Assembly (NCBI RefSeq): GCF_000716715.1
Contig: NZ_JNYJ01000060.1
Coordinates: 1 to 64,000, forward strand
Direction of reading: 5' to 3'
Length of the DNA: 64,000 bases
Source of the DNA: Dactylosporangium aurantiacum
GTDB lineage: Bacteria; Actinomycetota; Actinomycetes; Mycobacteriales; Micromonosporaceae
This document shows positions 33,064 through 42,093 of this stretch, piece by piece. Each line of letters begins with the position of its first letter. Position 1 is the stretch's first letter. Under the pieces are notes generated by a model. The model searched no databases. It saw nothing but the letters and a program-made list of their open reading frames with translations, and was not told the origin of the DNA. A program made the translations under genes and the position numbers.

Positions 33064-34560
33064 TCACGGTGGCGGCGGGGCGGCGCGGTGGACCCGGGCC
33101 AGGTGGGCGCCGGCGGCCGCTTCGAGGGTGTCGTCGCGGAGCCAGCGCCGGGCCAGGGACGGCAGGCCGGCCGCGGCGGCGCGGGCCGCGCGGGCCGGGT
33201 CGTGGCCGGGTTCGCCGGCGTCCCACTGGAGGCGCAGGCCCTCCAGGGGGCGCTCCACCGGCTCGGACAGCTCGGCCAGGAAGCCGTCGTCGGTGAAGCC
33301 GAGGCCCCGGATCCAGGCGACGCGGTCGGCGGTGACCGGGGCGCCGAAGGCGCGGTCGATCCAGGCCAGCTGGAACGCCGCGGGCGCCGACGGCCGGCCG
33401 AGCAGCACGGCGGCGTAGGCGGTGAACGCGCCGCCGAGGGTGGACTCGATCCGGCCGCGGAGGAAGGCGTCGTCGGCGTCCTCCAGGCGCGGACGGCGGA
33501 ACGCGGCGACGGCGTCCAGGGCCCACCGGAGCCGCTCGACGTCAGGGTGGCGGCGCGCGTGGTCCTCCAGCAGCGCCGCGCCGCCGGCGAACGACGTGAC
33601 CGCGGCGACCGCGGCGTGCCACTCCGGTGGGCCGAGGCGGTCCTCGCGCAGCATCGGCAGCAGGTGTACGAGCATCGCCTCGTCCCCCAGCCACGCCACG
33701 GTCGACGGCACGGCCGCGCCGAACCGGGGTCCGGGCCGGCGGGCCGGCGGGTCGGCGACGCACGCGCGGAGGAACGGCCGCAGCGGCGCCGGGTCGGTGG
33801 TGAGCCCCGCGCACCGGCGCCGCATGACCAGGTTCCACAGGGCGTCGGCCGTCCCCGGGCGGGCGGTCACGCGCGGGACGAGCCGGTCGCTCGCCGGGTG
33901 CGCGGCCAGCCGCTCGACGAGGCCCGGCGCCAACGGGCCGTCGCCGTGGCACAGCGCGTCGATGTGGGCGGCGGTGACGGGGTCGCCGGCCATGACCAGG
34001 ATCTCGGCGGCCGAGGGGAGCGCCGGCAGGCCGCGCAGCGCGCGCATGACGGCCGGCGGGCGGTCGCGGATGATCCAGTCCCGCAGCCGGTGCTGGGCGA
34101 GGAACCGCACCACGTCCTCGCCGGACTCCTCGGCGAGGAACCGCTCGACGTGGGCGGTCGCGCCGCGGGCGAGGTGCCGGTCGGTGAGCCGCTCCATCGT
34201 CTCCGGCCACCGGTGCACGCCGAGCGCCCGGGCCCGCGCCGGGGCGACCGCGTCCAGCGCGACCGCCGCCTCCCGCCACGCGTCCAGGCGTGCGGTGGCC
34301 CGGTCGGCGAGCGCGGTGGCCGCCGCGTCGCCCGCCGCCGGGCCGAGCCACTCCAGGCCGAGGCACGCCCAGGACCGCAGGTCGGCGTCGTCGAGCGCGC
34401 CGACCAGCAGCGGCGCCGCGGCCGGGCCGGCGCCGACCAGGTCGCGCAGCGCGGCGCCCGGGGCGTGCGGCGACGGCGTGAACTCGCTGTCCCAGTGCCG
34501 GTCGTGCCACAGCTCGAGCCGGAACCGCTCGAACAGCCGCCGCGCCTCACCGCCGTCCAT
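33064..34560 (-). CDS. Hypothetical helical-repeat protein
   Basis: A 498-aa soluble protein made mainly of short paired helices with Ala/Leu/Arg-rich faces (for example RSWACLGLEWLGPAAGDAAA and PDVERLRWALDAVAAFRRP), reminiscent of HEAT-like repeats. No catalytic motif or signal peptide is seen. It is transcribed towards cobM and lies 9 bases after the MFS stop at 34570 on the same strand, so it may be co-transcribed with that transporter. Family not recognised. Confidence 0.7.
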   Translation of the reverse strand: MDGGEARRLFERFRLELWHDRHWDSEFTPSPHAPGAALRDLVGAGPAAAPLLVGALDDADLRSWACLGLEWLGPAAGDAAATALADRATARLDAWREAAVALDAVAPARARALGVHRWPETMERLTDRHLARGATAHVERFLAEESGEDVVRFLAQHRLRDWIIRDRPPAVMRALRGLPALPSAAEILVMAGDPVTAAHIDALCHGDGPLAPGLVERLAAHPASDRLVPRVTARPGTADALWNLVMRRRCAGLTTDPAPLRPFLRACVADPPARRPGPRFGAAVPSTVAWLGDEAMLVHLLPMLREDRLGPPEWHAAVAAVTSFAGGAALLEDHARRHPDVERLRWALDAVAAFRRPRLEDADDAFLRGRIESTLGGAFTAYAAVLLGRPSAPAAFQLAWIDRAFGAPVTADRVAWIRGLGFTDDGFLAELSEPVERPLEGLRLQWDAGEPGHDPARAARAAAAGLPSLARRWLRDDTLEAAAGAHLARVHRAAPPPP

Positions 34561-34569
34561 CCCACCAAC

Positions 34570-35751
34570 CTAGACGGGCTCCGCGACGGTGGCCGGCGGC
34601 TCCGCGGGCACGGCCTCCGGTTCGCGCAGCGCCGCGGACAGCGCGACCGCCGCGACCGGCACGACGGCGAGGGCGATGAAGGCGCCGCGCGGGCCGTGCT
34701 GCTCGGCGATGAGGCCCAGCAGCGGCATGCCGAGCCCGCCGGCGCTGACGGCCAGGCCGAGGGTGACGCCGGCGGCGGTGCCGGGGCGGGTCGGCAGGTA
34801 GTCCTGGCCGAGCTTCACCAGCACCGCGAACGGGATGTTGGTGACCAGCCCGACGAGCAGGACCAGCGGGAGGGCGGCGTACCGGTCGGGGCACAGCAGC
34901 ATCGCGGCGATCGCCGGGCCGAGCAGCAGGTTGCCGAGCCGGACGGTGCGCACCAGCCCGATCCGGTCGGCGATCCGCCCGCCGGCGAGGGTGCCCAGGA
35001 CCCCGCCGCCGAGCTGGAGGGCGAGCGCGACGCCGCCGAGGGCGCTGGACGCGCCGAGGGTACCGATCCAGTACAGGGCCACGAACGTGTTGACGCCGAA
35101 GGACACCGCTGACCGTACGATCTCCACCCCGGTCAGCACGGCGAACATGCCGGGGCGGTCCCGGCCGGGCGCGGCGGCCTTCGCGGCGGGGCGGCCGGTG
35201 ACGCGGCGCTGGTGGCGCAGCAGGACGAAGCCCATGAGCACGGCCGGCGGCACGAACAGGGCGGTCGCGCCGACGCCCCACGCGTCCAGCGCCGGGGTGG
35301 CCAGGGCCGGGGCGACGAAGAACCCGACGCTGCCGCCGGCGGCGAAGTAGCTCATCGCGGTGGCGCTGGACCCGGCGGCCAGCCGCGCGTCGCGCCCGGC
35401 GGCCGGGTGGAACATCGCGACCCCGAGCCCGGACAGCAGCAGCAGCGCCCACACCACCGGGTAGGTCGGCGCGACCCCGGCGAGGCCGGCGCCCGTCCCG
35501 GCGAGCGCGACACCGACCGGGGACATCCACGGCAACCGGTGGCGGTCGGCGATCACCCCGAACACCAGCTGCGGCAGTGAGCTGCCCAGCGCGGCGGCCA
35601 TCGCGAGTCCGGCGGCGCCGACGTAGCCGTAGTGCCGGTCGAGGACGAAGTACGGCACGGCGGCCGGCACGAGTCCCTGGTAGAAGTCGTCGACGGCGTG
35701 CGCGGTCGCCCAGACCCGCATCCGCCGCCAGGGGGAAGGAGGAGTGCTCAC
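34570..35751 (-). CDS. MFS transporter, fosmidomycin-resistance-like
   Basis: A 393-aa, 12-helix transporter. The N-terminus AHAVDDFYQGLVPAAVPYFV and the helix-4 region LSGLGVAMFHPAAGRDARLA match the Fsr/fosmidomycin-resistance branch of MFS. GTG 35751, with AAGGAGGAGT-like sequence nearby on the opposite strand, is the first start compatible with the family. A divergent AraC-type gene begins 54 bases away and is the likely regulator. Confidence 0.87.
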   Translation of the reverse strand: MSTPPSPWRRMRVWATAHAVDDFYQGLVPAAVPYFVLDRHYGYVGAAGLAMAAALGSSLPQLVFGVIADRHRLPWMSPVGVALAGTGAGLAGVAPTYPVVWALLLLSGLGVAMFHPAAGRDARLAAGSSATAMSYFAAGGSVGFFVAPALATPALDAWGVGATALFVPPAVLMGFVLLRHQRRVTGRPAAKAAAPGRDRPGMFAVLTGVEIVRSAVSFGVNTFVALYWIGTLGASSALGGVALALQLGGGVLGTLAGGRIADRIGLVRTVRLGNLLLGPAIAAMLLCPDRYAALPLVLLVGLVTNIPFAVLVKLGQDYLPTRPGTAAGVTLGLAVSAGGLGMPLLGLIAEQHGPRGAFIALAVVPVAAVALSAALREPEAVPAEPPATVAEPV

Positions 35752-35805
35752 CCGTCCAAGATCGCAGCGGACCGGTGCTGCGGACTTCCGGTATTCTGCC
35801 GATCG

Positions 35806-36564
35806 ATGTCGAAAATCCGCCACATGCCGGTGGCGCCGACGAAGGTGACCGAGCACGGCTCCGGCGCGTTCATCGACCGGCACCGGCACGACCAGCACCA
35901 GCTGGTCTACGTCAGCCGCGGGGTCATCGCCGTGCAGACCGAGGCCGGCGGGTGGGTCGCGGCCGCGGACCGGGCCGTGTGGATCCCCGCCGGGTGCTGG
36001 CACGAGCACCGCTTCCACGGCGCGAGCGCGTTCCACACCGTCGGGTTCCCGCCGCGGGACCCGCCGCTGCCGGCCGGGGCGCCGACCGTCGTCGCCGTGG
36101 GGCCGCTGCTGCGGGAGCTGTTGGTCGCGTGTACGGATCCCGCGCTGCCCCAGGACGAGGAGGTCCGGCTGCGGGCGGTGATCCGCGACCGGCTGCACCG
36201 CGCGCCGCAGGAGCCGGTGGCGCTGCCGGCCGCGCGCGACGGCCGGCTCGCCGCGGCGTGCGCGATCGCGGCGGACCGGTTGGAGGAGCCGCGGACGCTG
36301 TCGTCGCTGGCCCGCCTGGCCGGTGCGAGCGAGCGGACCCTGGCCCGGCTGTTCCGCGCGGAGTTCGGCATGACGTATCCGCAGTGGCGCACCAACGTCC
36401 GGGTGTACCGGGCGATGATCCTGCTCGCCGGGGGACTGCCGGTCACGGCGGTGGCGCACCGGTGCGGGTTCGCGACGCCGAGCAGCTTCGTCGACACGTT
36501 CCGCCGGGCGACCGGCCTGACACCGGGCGTCTACCAGGCCCGGGAACGCGCGGGCGGCGCGTAG
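35806..36564 (+). CDS. AraC family transcriptional regulator
   Basis: A 252-aa regulator: N-terminal cupin (FIDRHRHDQHQLVYVSRGVI, then WVAAADRAVWIPAGCWHEH) and C-terminal AraC double helix-turn-helix (SSLARLAGASERTLARLFRA, then VAHRCGFATPSSFVDTFRRA). The arrangement is that of NimR/YdiP-like regulators that control a divergent MFS gene, as here. A TATTCT -10-like box at 35792-35797 lies only 8 bases from the ATG, suggesting a leaderless or nearly leaderless transcript. Confidence 0.9.
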   Translation: MSKIRHMPVAPTKVTEHGSGAFIDRHRHDQHQLVYVSRGVIAVQTEAGGWVAAADRAVWIPAGCWHEHRFHGASAFHTVGFPPRDPPLPAGAPTVVAVGPLLRELLVACTDPALPQDEEVRLRAVIRDRLHRAPQEPVALPAARDGRLAAACAIAADRLEEPRTLSSLARLAGASERTLARLFRAEFGMTYPQWRTNVRVYRAMILLAGGLPVTAVAHRCGFATPSSFVDTFRRATGLTPGVYQARERAGGA

Positions 36565-36607
36565 CGGGGCGGCGCAGCTCCCCGGGTCTGCGCCGCCGGT
36601 GGGAAGA

Positions 36608-37072
36608 TCAGCCGCAGTGCTTGAGGTGCGACCGGATCTCGGCCGGGACGTTGGCCTGGCACACCCCGTCGGTGCCGCCCATGACCGCGGCCCACGTCTT
36701 CTTCGCCGCGTCGTACTTGAACACGACCACGGCCGCGTCCATCGCCTCCGGCTGGGTCAGCGCCGTCGCGTACCCCTGGTAGCAGCTGATGTCCTTGAAA
36801 CCCTTGCCGAGCAGGATGGAGCCGGCGACCTCGGCGTTGGCCTGGAACGCCTTCTGCAGCGTGGTCGCGTCGACGGGACAGCCCCCGCCGGCCGGGCCCG
36901 ACGCGGCCGGTGCCGCGCTCGTCGGCGCCGCGGCGCTCGACGTGCCGGCCGCCGGCGCCGCGCTCGACGCGGCGGTGTTCGCCGGTGCCGCGGTGGTGTC
37001 GGCCGGGTCCTCGGAGGAGCACCCGGCGAGGGCGATCGCCGCGAAGGCGACCGGGAGCAGCGCTCGTGTCAT
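36608..37072 (-). CDS. Hypothetical lipoprotein
   Basis: A 154-aa lipoprotein: lipobox AIALAGC near residue 17, a 45-residue Ala/Ser/Thr/Pro linker, then a domain of about 95 residues with three cysteines (GGGCPVDATT, ISCYQGYATA, GVCQANVP) and a final HCG. A GTG one codon upstream is possible. It resembles the lipoprotein at 49.5-50.1 kb in design (lipobox, linker, small Cys-containing domain with KKGDF/KKTW strand), but the match is weak. Function unknown. Confidence 0.75.
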   Translation of the reverse strand: MTRALLPVAFAAIALAGCSSEDPADTTAAPANTAASSAAPAAGTSSAAAPTSAAPAASGPAGGGCPVDATTLQKAFQANAEVAGSILLGKGFKDISCYQGYATALTQPEAMDAAVVVFKYDAAKKTWAAVMGGTDGVCQANVPAEIRSHLKHCG

Positions 37073-37177
37073 CACACGCGGAATCCTTGCGCCTGCGGCC
37101 CTCGCGTGGTTGTCGGCTAGCGGACATCTACATTGGACAGACGGGTGATGCGTCGCGGGTCGCCGTGCGCCCGGTCC

Positions 37178-37816
37178 CTATTCGATCAGGATCGCGGCGG
37201 CGGTGGTGCGCACGTACCAGCGCTCGAAGTCCACAGTGGACCAGCCGCGGCGCCGCACGAGCCAGTCGTAGTTGTGCCAGTCCATGGCGAGCCACAGCAC
37301 GTCGGCGAGCTGCTCGACGGTGAGCGCCGGGTCGGTCCGGCCGGTGCCGGCCAGCTCGGCGGCGAAGCGGGTCATGCCCGTGCGGCGCTCCTGCTCGTTC
37401 TTGGCCAGGATCGCGGCCGCGTCGGGGTCCGCGGTGGCCGCGCCGGCCAGGGCGAGCATCACGTCCGCCTGCCGGGCGTGGGTCTCGGCCAGGTGCCGGG
37501 CGTAGCGGGCCAGCTTGTCGCGCGGGTCGGGCAGCGCCTGGATGTCGGCCACGAACTGGCGGTCGGGCAGCGCGACGGGCTCGTCGTCGCCGGCGATCGT
37601 GCGGTCCACCAGGTCCGACAGCAGCTGCCGTTTGGTGCCGAACGCCGCGTAGACGGTCTGCACCGCCACCCCCGCCTCGGCGGCGACGGCGGTGAGCGGG
37701 GTCGCGGCGTAGCCGTCGCGGACGAACAGCCGGCCGGCCGCGTCGAGGATCGCCGCCCGGGTCAGCCGCGCCTGCCGCTGCCGCCCCGACGCGTCGTACC
37801 GCCTCTTGACAGCCAT
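37178..37816 (-). CDS. TetR family transcriptional regulator
   Basis: A 212-aa TetR regulator with the DNA-binding region LTAVAAEAGVAVQTVYAAFG (about residues 40-59) and a helical ligand domain. The ATG at 37816 is followed by a basic N-terminus (MAVKRRYDASGRQRQ). It is divergent from the small barrel protein and methyltransferase genes; a 33-base imperfect palindrome lies between them. Confidence 0.9.
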   Translation of the reverse strand: MAVKRRYDASGRQRQARLTRAAILDAAGRLFVRDGYAATPLTAVAAEAGVAVQTVYAAFGTKRQLLSDLVDRTIAGDDEPVALPDRQFVADIQALPDPRDKLARYARHLAETHARQADVMLALAGAATADPDAAAILAKNEQERRTGMTRFAAELAGTGRTDPALTVEQLADVLWLAMDWHNYDWLVRRRGWSTVDFERWYVRTTAAAILIE

Positions 37817-37833
37817 CCGGTCAGCGTAGTGTC

Positions 37834-37866
37834 CTATTCAATAGAGGTTTACTCTATCCAATAGGA
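37834..37866. promoter_or_regulatory. TetR operator candidate, 33-bp imperfect palindrome
   Basis: CCTATTCAATAGAG (37834-37847) and CTCTATCCAATAGG (37853-37866) are complementary at 12 of 14 positions with a GTTTA spacer. It is AT-rich and lies 17 bases from the TetR start and 7 from the divergent GTG, so it should cover both promoters. Confidence 0.75.
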
Positions 37867-37873
37867 GTGCATC

Positions 37874-38164
37874 GTGTACGGAGTGGTCCAGCAGATGCCC
37901 GGCGTGTCCGAGCGCGAGTACCGCACGGTCGAGCGTCACCTCGGCCCGGACCGGCCGCCCGGCCTGGTCGCGCACGTCGCGGGCCCCTACGAGGAGGGCT
38001 GGCGGGTGCTGAACATCTGGGTCGACGAGGCATCGTTCCGCCGGTTCCAGTCGGAGCGGCTGGCGCGCGCGGCCGGGCTGGCGGCGCAGGAGGAGGGCTT
38101 CGACCCGGGCAAGGCGGCGGGCTTCAGCTCGTTCGCCGTCACCGGCGACGAGCTGCCGTTCTGA
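37874..38164 (+). CDS. Small dimeric alpha/beta-barrel protein (ABM-like)
   Basis: A 96-aa protein with a beta-alpha-beta pattern like antibiotic-biosynthesis-monooxygenase or dimeric-barrel proteins: PPGLVAHVAGPYEEGWRVLN, then IWVDEASFRRFQSERL. The GTG at 37874 begins 7 bases after the palindrome. Its stop overlaps the ATG of the methyltransferase gene by one base (TGATG), indicating coupled translation. Function unknown. Confidence 0.75.
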   Translation: MYGVVQQMPGVSEREYRTVERHLGPDRPPGLVAHVAGPYEEGWRVLNIWVDEASFRRFQSERLARAAGLAAQEEGFDPGKAAGFSSFAVTGDELPF

Positions 38165-38994
38165 TGGAGCCGGCGGCCTTCTGGCAGGCGGCGGCGCCGG
38201 GCTGGATCCGGCACGCCGACCGGCACGACGTGCGGGCGCGCCCGCTCGGCGAGGTCGCGCTGCGGGCCCTGGCGGTGCGGCCGGGCGAGCGGGTGCTGGA
38301 CGTCGGCTGCGGCTGCGGCGGCACCACCGCCGAGCTGGCCGCGGCCGCGGGTCCGGCCGGCGCCGCGGTGGGCGTCGACCTGTCCGTCGCCATGATCGAC
38401 GCGGCGCGCGCCCGGTTCCCGGGCCCGCGGTTCGTGGCCGCCGACATCGAGGCCGTCGACGCCGTGCCCGGCGGCCCGTTCGACGCCGCCTACTCGCGGA
38501 TGGTCCTCATGCTGCTGGCCGACCCGGTCGCCGGCTGTGCCACGGTCCGCCGCTGCCTGCGCCCCGGCGGCCGGCTCGCGGCGACCGTCTTCCGCGCCGG
38601 CCCGGGCAACGCCTGGCTGCCCGCGGCGATGCTCGGCGCCGCCCCGCACCTGGGCGCCCTGCCCCCGCTGCCGGTCGGCGCGGAGCCCGGCCCGTTCGCC
38701 CTGGCCGACCCGGAGCGGATCGCGCGGGTGCTGGCGGCGGCCGGGTTCACCGACGTCGCCGCCGAGCCGCACGACGTGGTCATGACGGCGCCCGACGACC
38801 CCGACGACGTCGCGGAGTGGCTGATCGAGCTCGGCCCGGCCGGCGCGCCGTACCGGCAGGCCACCCCCGACGCCCAGGCCGCCGCCCGGGGCGGCGCGGC
38901 GAGGCTGCTCGCCCGCTTCCGCGAGCCCGGCACGGGCTACCGCATCCCGTCGGCGCTGTGGCTCGTCACCGCCCGCACCGCCGGTCCCGCCTGA
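38164..38994 (+). CDS. Class I SAM-dependent methyltransferase
   Basis: A 276-aa UbiE-like methyltransferase. Motif I VLDVGCGCGGTTAELAAAAG (about residues 43-62), acidic end of strand 2 in VGVDLSVAMIDAAR, and RCLRPGGRLAATVF as post-motif III. ATG 38164 is chosen because it matches the family start and overlaps the preceding stop. Its TetR-regulated two-gene operon suggests a response to a small molecule; the substrate is unknown. Confidence 0.88.
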   Translation: MEPAAFWQAAAPGWIRHADRHDVRARPLGEVALRALAVRPGERVLDVGCGCGGTTAELAAAAGPAGAAVGVDLSVAMIDAARARFPGPRFVAADIEAVDAVPGGPFDAAYSRMVLMLLADPVAGCATVRRCLRPGGRLAATVFRAGPGNAWLPAAMLGAAPHLGALPPLPVGAEPGPFALADPERIARVLAAAGFTDVAAEPHDVVMTAPDDPDDVAEWLIELGPAGAPYRQATPDAQAAARGGAARLLARFREPGTGYRIPSALWLVTARTAGPA

Positions 38995-39016
38995 CGCCGC
39001 CCGCCGGCGGCGGTGG

Positions 39017-39577
39017 TCAGCGGCTGCGCAGGCCGTCCAGGGCGACGCCGAGGACCCGGTCGCGCTGGGCGCCGTCGACGAAGCCGCCGGCGGTCAGGCC
39101 GCTGATCATGCGCAGCGTGTCGTCGAACGTGACGTCGGTGCGCACCGAGCCCGCCTGCTGTGCGCGGGCCAGCAGCGGCTCGCCGACGCGGTAGATCTCC
39201 GAGCGGCAGTGCCGGAACATGGCCGAGTCGCGGTTGAGCGCCTCGTAGATCGCCCGTTTCGTCGCGGTGTACGCCACGAACCGGTGCAGCCACGACACCA
39301 GCGCCTCCCACGGCGGCAGGCCGGCGACCTCGTCGGCGGTCCGGCACAGCTGCTCGATCTCGCCGATGTACACGGTCTCGAACAGGTCCTGCCTGGTGGG
39401 GAAGTTGCGGTACAGCGTGCCGATGCCCACCCCGGCCCGCCGCGCGATGTCCTCCAGGGACGCCTCGGTGCCGTGCTCGGCGAACGCCTCGCGGGCCGCG
39501 GACAGCAGGGCGTCGAAGTTGCGTCTGGCGTCGGCGCGCTGCGGGCGGCGGACGGCGACAGGGGACTCGGCGGACAT
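39017..39577 (-). CDS. TetR family transcriptional regulator
   Basis: A 186-aa TetR regulator with the HTH EDIARRAGVGIGTLYRNFPT (about residues 43-62). ATG 39577 is chosen; an upstream in-frame ATG at 39592 would add five residues. Divergent from a DHA2-type exporter gene, across an 18-base palindrome, it is the probable repressor of the exporter. Confidence 0.9.
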   Translation of the reverse strand: MSAESPVAVRRPQRADARRNFDALLSAAREAFAEHGTEASLEDIARRAGVGIGTLYRNFPTRQDLFETVYIGEIEQLCRTADEVAGLPPWEALVSWLHRFVAYTATKRAIYEALNRDSAMFRHCRSEIYRVGEPLLARAQQAGSVRTDVTFDDTLRMISGLTAGGFVDGAQRDRVLGVALDGLRSR

Positions 39578-39630
39578 CGTGATCTCCAGCACGCGGAAAC
39601 GATTGGATCCGGAGGCACCCCTCCGCTAAT

Positions 39631-39648
39631 GTGGAGGCGTACCTCCAC
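39631..39648. promoter_or_regulatory. TetR operator candidate GTGGAGG-CGTA-CCTCCAC
   Basis: Exact 7-base arms with a 4-base spacer lie between the TetR gene and the exporter gene, 28 bases upstream of the exporter ATG. Confidence 0.7.
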
Positions 39649-39675
39649 TACTGTACCGCGTCCGGGGGAAATCCG

Positions 39676-41091
39676 ATGACACGCGCACTCACCCTCAGCC
39701 CGCCACCGGTCGCCACCGCGCCGGCGACCGCGGGCCGCTTCACCTTCGTCGCGCTCGCCGCCGCGGCGGCCGCCTTCTCCATGCTCCAGTCGCTGGTCAG
39801 CCCGGTGCTGCCGACGATCCAGCGGGACCTGCACACCAGCCAGAGCACGGTCACCTGGGTCCTGACCGCGTGGCTGCTCTCCGCCGCCGTCGCCACCCCG
39901 ATCATGGGGCGCATCGGCGACATGTACGGCAAGCGCCGCACCCTCCTCGTCGCGCTCGCGGCCATCGCGGTCGGCTGCGTGATCGCCGCCGTCGCGCCGA
40001 ACGTCGGGGTCCTCATCGTCGGGCGGGTCATCCAGGGCCTCGGCGGCGCGGTGTTCCCGATCTCGTTCGGCATCCTGCGCGACGAGCTGCCCCCGGCGAG
40101 GGTGGCGTCCGCGATCGGCGGGCTGTCCGCGGTGATCGCCGTCGGCGGTGGCCTCGGCGTGGTCCTCGCCGGGCCGATCGTCGACGCGCTGGACTGGCGG
40201 GCGCTGTTCTGGATCCCGACCGTGGTCGTGGCCGGCACGTTCGCCCTCGCGCTGCGGTTCGTGGCCGAGTCGCCGGTCCGCGCGCCCGGCCGGATCAACT
40301 GGCTCGCCGGTGCGCTGCTGTCCGGGTGGCTGGTCGCCCTCATCCTGCCGCTGAGCAAGGCCCCGGTCTGGGGGTGGACGTCGGTGAAGGTCGTCGTGCC
40401 GCTGATCGCCGCCCTGATCCTCATCGTCGCGTGGGTGCTGGTGGAGCTGCGCTCCGCGGAGCCGCTCATCGACATGCACATGATGCGGCTGCCGGCGGTG
40501 TGGACGACCAACCTCGTCGCGCTGCTGTTCGGCGCGGGGATGTTCGCCACCTACGCGTTCCTGCCGCAGTTCCTGCAGACCCCGCGCTCGACCGGGTACG
40601 GGTTCGGCACCACCGTCACCGGCGCCGGGCTGGCGATGCTGCCGATGCTGGTCACCATGGCCCTCGCCGGGTTCGTGAGCGGCCCGTTGACCGCGTACGT
40701 GCCGACGAAGGTCCAGCTCCTGCTCGGCACGATGACCGCGGCGCTGGCCTGCGGCGCGCTCACCCTGTTCCACGACGCGTACTGGCAGGTCGCGGTCGCG
40801 ACCGGCGCCTTCGGCGTGGGGCTCGGCCTGACGTTCACCGCCATGGTGAACCTCATCGTGCACACCGTGCCGGCCGGGCAGACCGCCGTGGCCAGCGGCA
40901 TGAACGCCAACATCCGCACGATCGGCGGCTCCCTCGGCGCCGCCGTCGCCAGCGCCGTGATCACCGCCCACGTGACCCCGGCCGGCCTGCCGCTGGAGTC
41001 GGGCTACACGTACGCCTTCGCCGTGCTGACCGCGATGCTGGCGGCCGCGGCGGTGATCGCCGTCCTCGTGCCCCGCGGCCGCCGGGCGTGA
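39676..41091 (+). CDS. MFS drug exporter, DHA2 type
   Basis: A 471-aa major facilitator exporter, probably 14 helices. Motif A-like GRIGDMYGKRRTLLVALAAI follows helix 2, and LGGAVFPISFGILRDELPPA plus GLSAVIAVGGGLGVVLAGPI cover helices 4-5. ATG 39676 has GGGGGA upstream; the frame is open to 39631 but that start lies in the operator. Under control of the divergent TetR protein by inference. A perfect hairpin follows the stop. Confidence 0.9.
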   Translation: MTRALTLSPPPVATAPATAGRFTFVALAAAAAAFSMLQSLVSPVLPTIQRDLHTSQSTVTWVLTAWLLSAAVATPIMGRIGDMYGKRRTLLVALAAIAVGCVIAAVAPNVGVLIVGRVIQGLGGAVFPISFGILRDELPPARVASAIGGLSAVIAVGGGLGVVLAGPIVDALDWRALFWIPTVVVAGTFALALRFVAESPVRAPGRINWLAGALLSGWLVALILPLSKAPVWGWTSVKVVVPLIAALILIVAWVLVELRSAEPLIDMHMMRLPAVWTTNLVALLFGAGMFATYAFLPQFLQTPRSTGYGFGTTVTGAGLAMLPMLVTMALAGFVSGPLTAYVPTKVQLLLGTMTAALACGALTLFHDAYWQVAVATGAFGVGLGLTFTAMVNLIVHTVPAGQTAVASGMNANIRTIGGSLGAAVASAVITAHVTPAGLPLESGYTYAFAVLTAMLAAAAVIAVLVPRGRRA

Positions 41092-41097
41092 CGCGAC

Positions 41098-41122
41098 GGG
41101 GGTGCCCGCGGTGGGCACCCCC
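41098..41122. terminator. Hairpin terminator between convergent genes
   Basis: GGGGGTGCCC and GGGCACCCCC, exact complements, flank a 5-base loop (GCGGT), 7 bases after the exporter stop and 27 bases before the stop of the convergent secreted-protein gene. Confidence 0.85.
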
Positions 41123-41148
41123 TGCGGCGGGGCCGCGGTCAGCCGCGG

Positions 41149-41949
41149 TCAGCCGCGGGCGATCCAGACGTCGTCGAGGGTGCCGTGGAACTGGTCGTTG
41201 TCCTTGCCGTTGCCCTTGCCGCCGATGCTCAGCGGCACGGTGTTGACGACCGACAGCTCCGCGGGCAGCACGGCCGAGCCGTGGACGGCGTCGTCGACCA
41301 GCATGGTCAGCGAGGTGCCGGACCGGCGGCACTCCAGGCGGTGCCAGGCGCCGTCGGAGACCGACACGTCCGACATCGCCACGTGGATCGCGTGCACCGC
41401 CGCGTCGGCGAACACGCAGCTCGGGTGGCCCGCCGCGCCGTCGATCTGCAGCTTGTACTGCGTGCCGGACGCCGAGTACCCCTTCTGCACGATGTTCTGG
41501 CCGGAGCCGGTGTCCTTCTTCGTCAGCCGGACGGTCGCGCCGTACCGGATCGGGCCGGTGCCCGGGTTGAGCTCCGGGGCGTCGGGTGTCTGCAGCACGG
41601 CGTGCGGGCACTTCGCGCCGGCGCAGCGGGCCGGGAAGTCCGCCGCCCGGCCGGCCAGGCGCTCGGCGAGGCGGACCTTGCCGCCGTGCCCCGCCGACGA
41701 GGTGAGCGTGTGGCCGTGGCCGGAGTCGTCGGCGACGATGGCGCCGTTGCTGGCCGCGTCGAACGTGTACCGGGCCACGATCACCGGCGCGGCGACCTCC
41801 GCGGTCAGCTCTGGTGCCGCGACGGCACCGTGCGCCCGGGCGCCCGCCGGCCCGGCGCCGCCGAGCGTCATCCCCAGTGCCGCGAACGTCAGGACTGCCG
41901 GTCGTATGACCCTCATGCGGCCGCCGTACGTGTTCCCCCATGTCTTCAT
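41149..41949 (-). CDS. Secreted LamG-like (concanavalin A-like) protein
   Basis: A 266-aa exported protein: signal peptide (core AVLTFAALGMTLGGAG, cleavage near AGARA), then one LamG/laminin-G-like beta sandwich with ARYTFDAASNGAIVADDSGH at the start, SVSDGAWHRLECRRSG in the middle and FHGTLDDVWIARG at the end. Such domains bind carbohydrate or calcium. Two cysteine pairs are likely. ATG 41916 (MRVIRP) is an alternative start with a shorter n-region. No partner gene is evident. Confidence 0.82.
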   Translation of the reverse strand: MKTWGNTYGGRMRVIRPAVLTFAALGMTLGGAGPAGARAHGAVAAPELTAEVAAPVIVARYTFDAASNGAIVADDSGHGHTLTSSAGHGGKVRLAERLAGRAADFPARCAGAKCPHAVLQTPDAPELNPGTGPIRYGATVRLTKKDTGSGQNIVQKGYSASGTQYKLQIDGAAGHPSCVFADAAVHAIHVAMSDVSVSDGAWHRLECRRSGTSLTMLVDDAVHGSAVLPAELSVVNTVPLSIGGKGNGKDNDQFHGTLDDVWIARG

Positions 41950-42093
41950 GCCCGAAATGTGTCATATTGAGGCCGTAACCTCCGCGCATTTCCCCCAACG
42001 TGTCGGACGCAATCCGTGACCGAACGGTTGACGCATGGTCACCCAAACCGGATGTCCGGTCATCGCCGACGCGATTCTGGGAGACTCGCAGGC

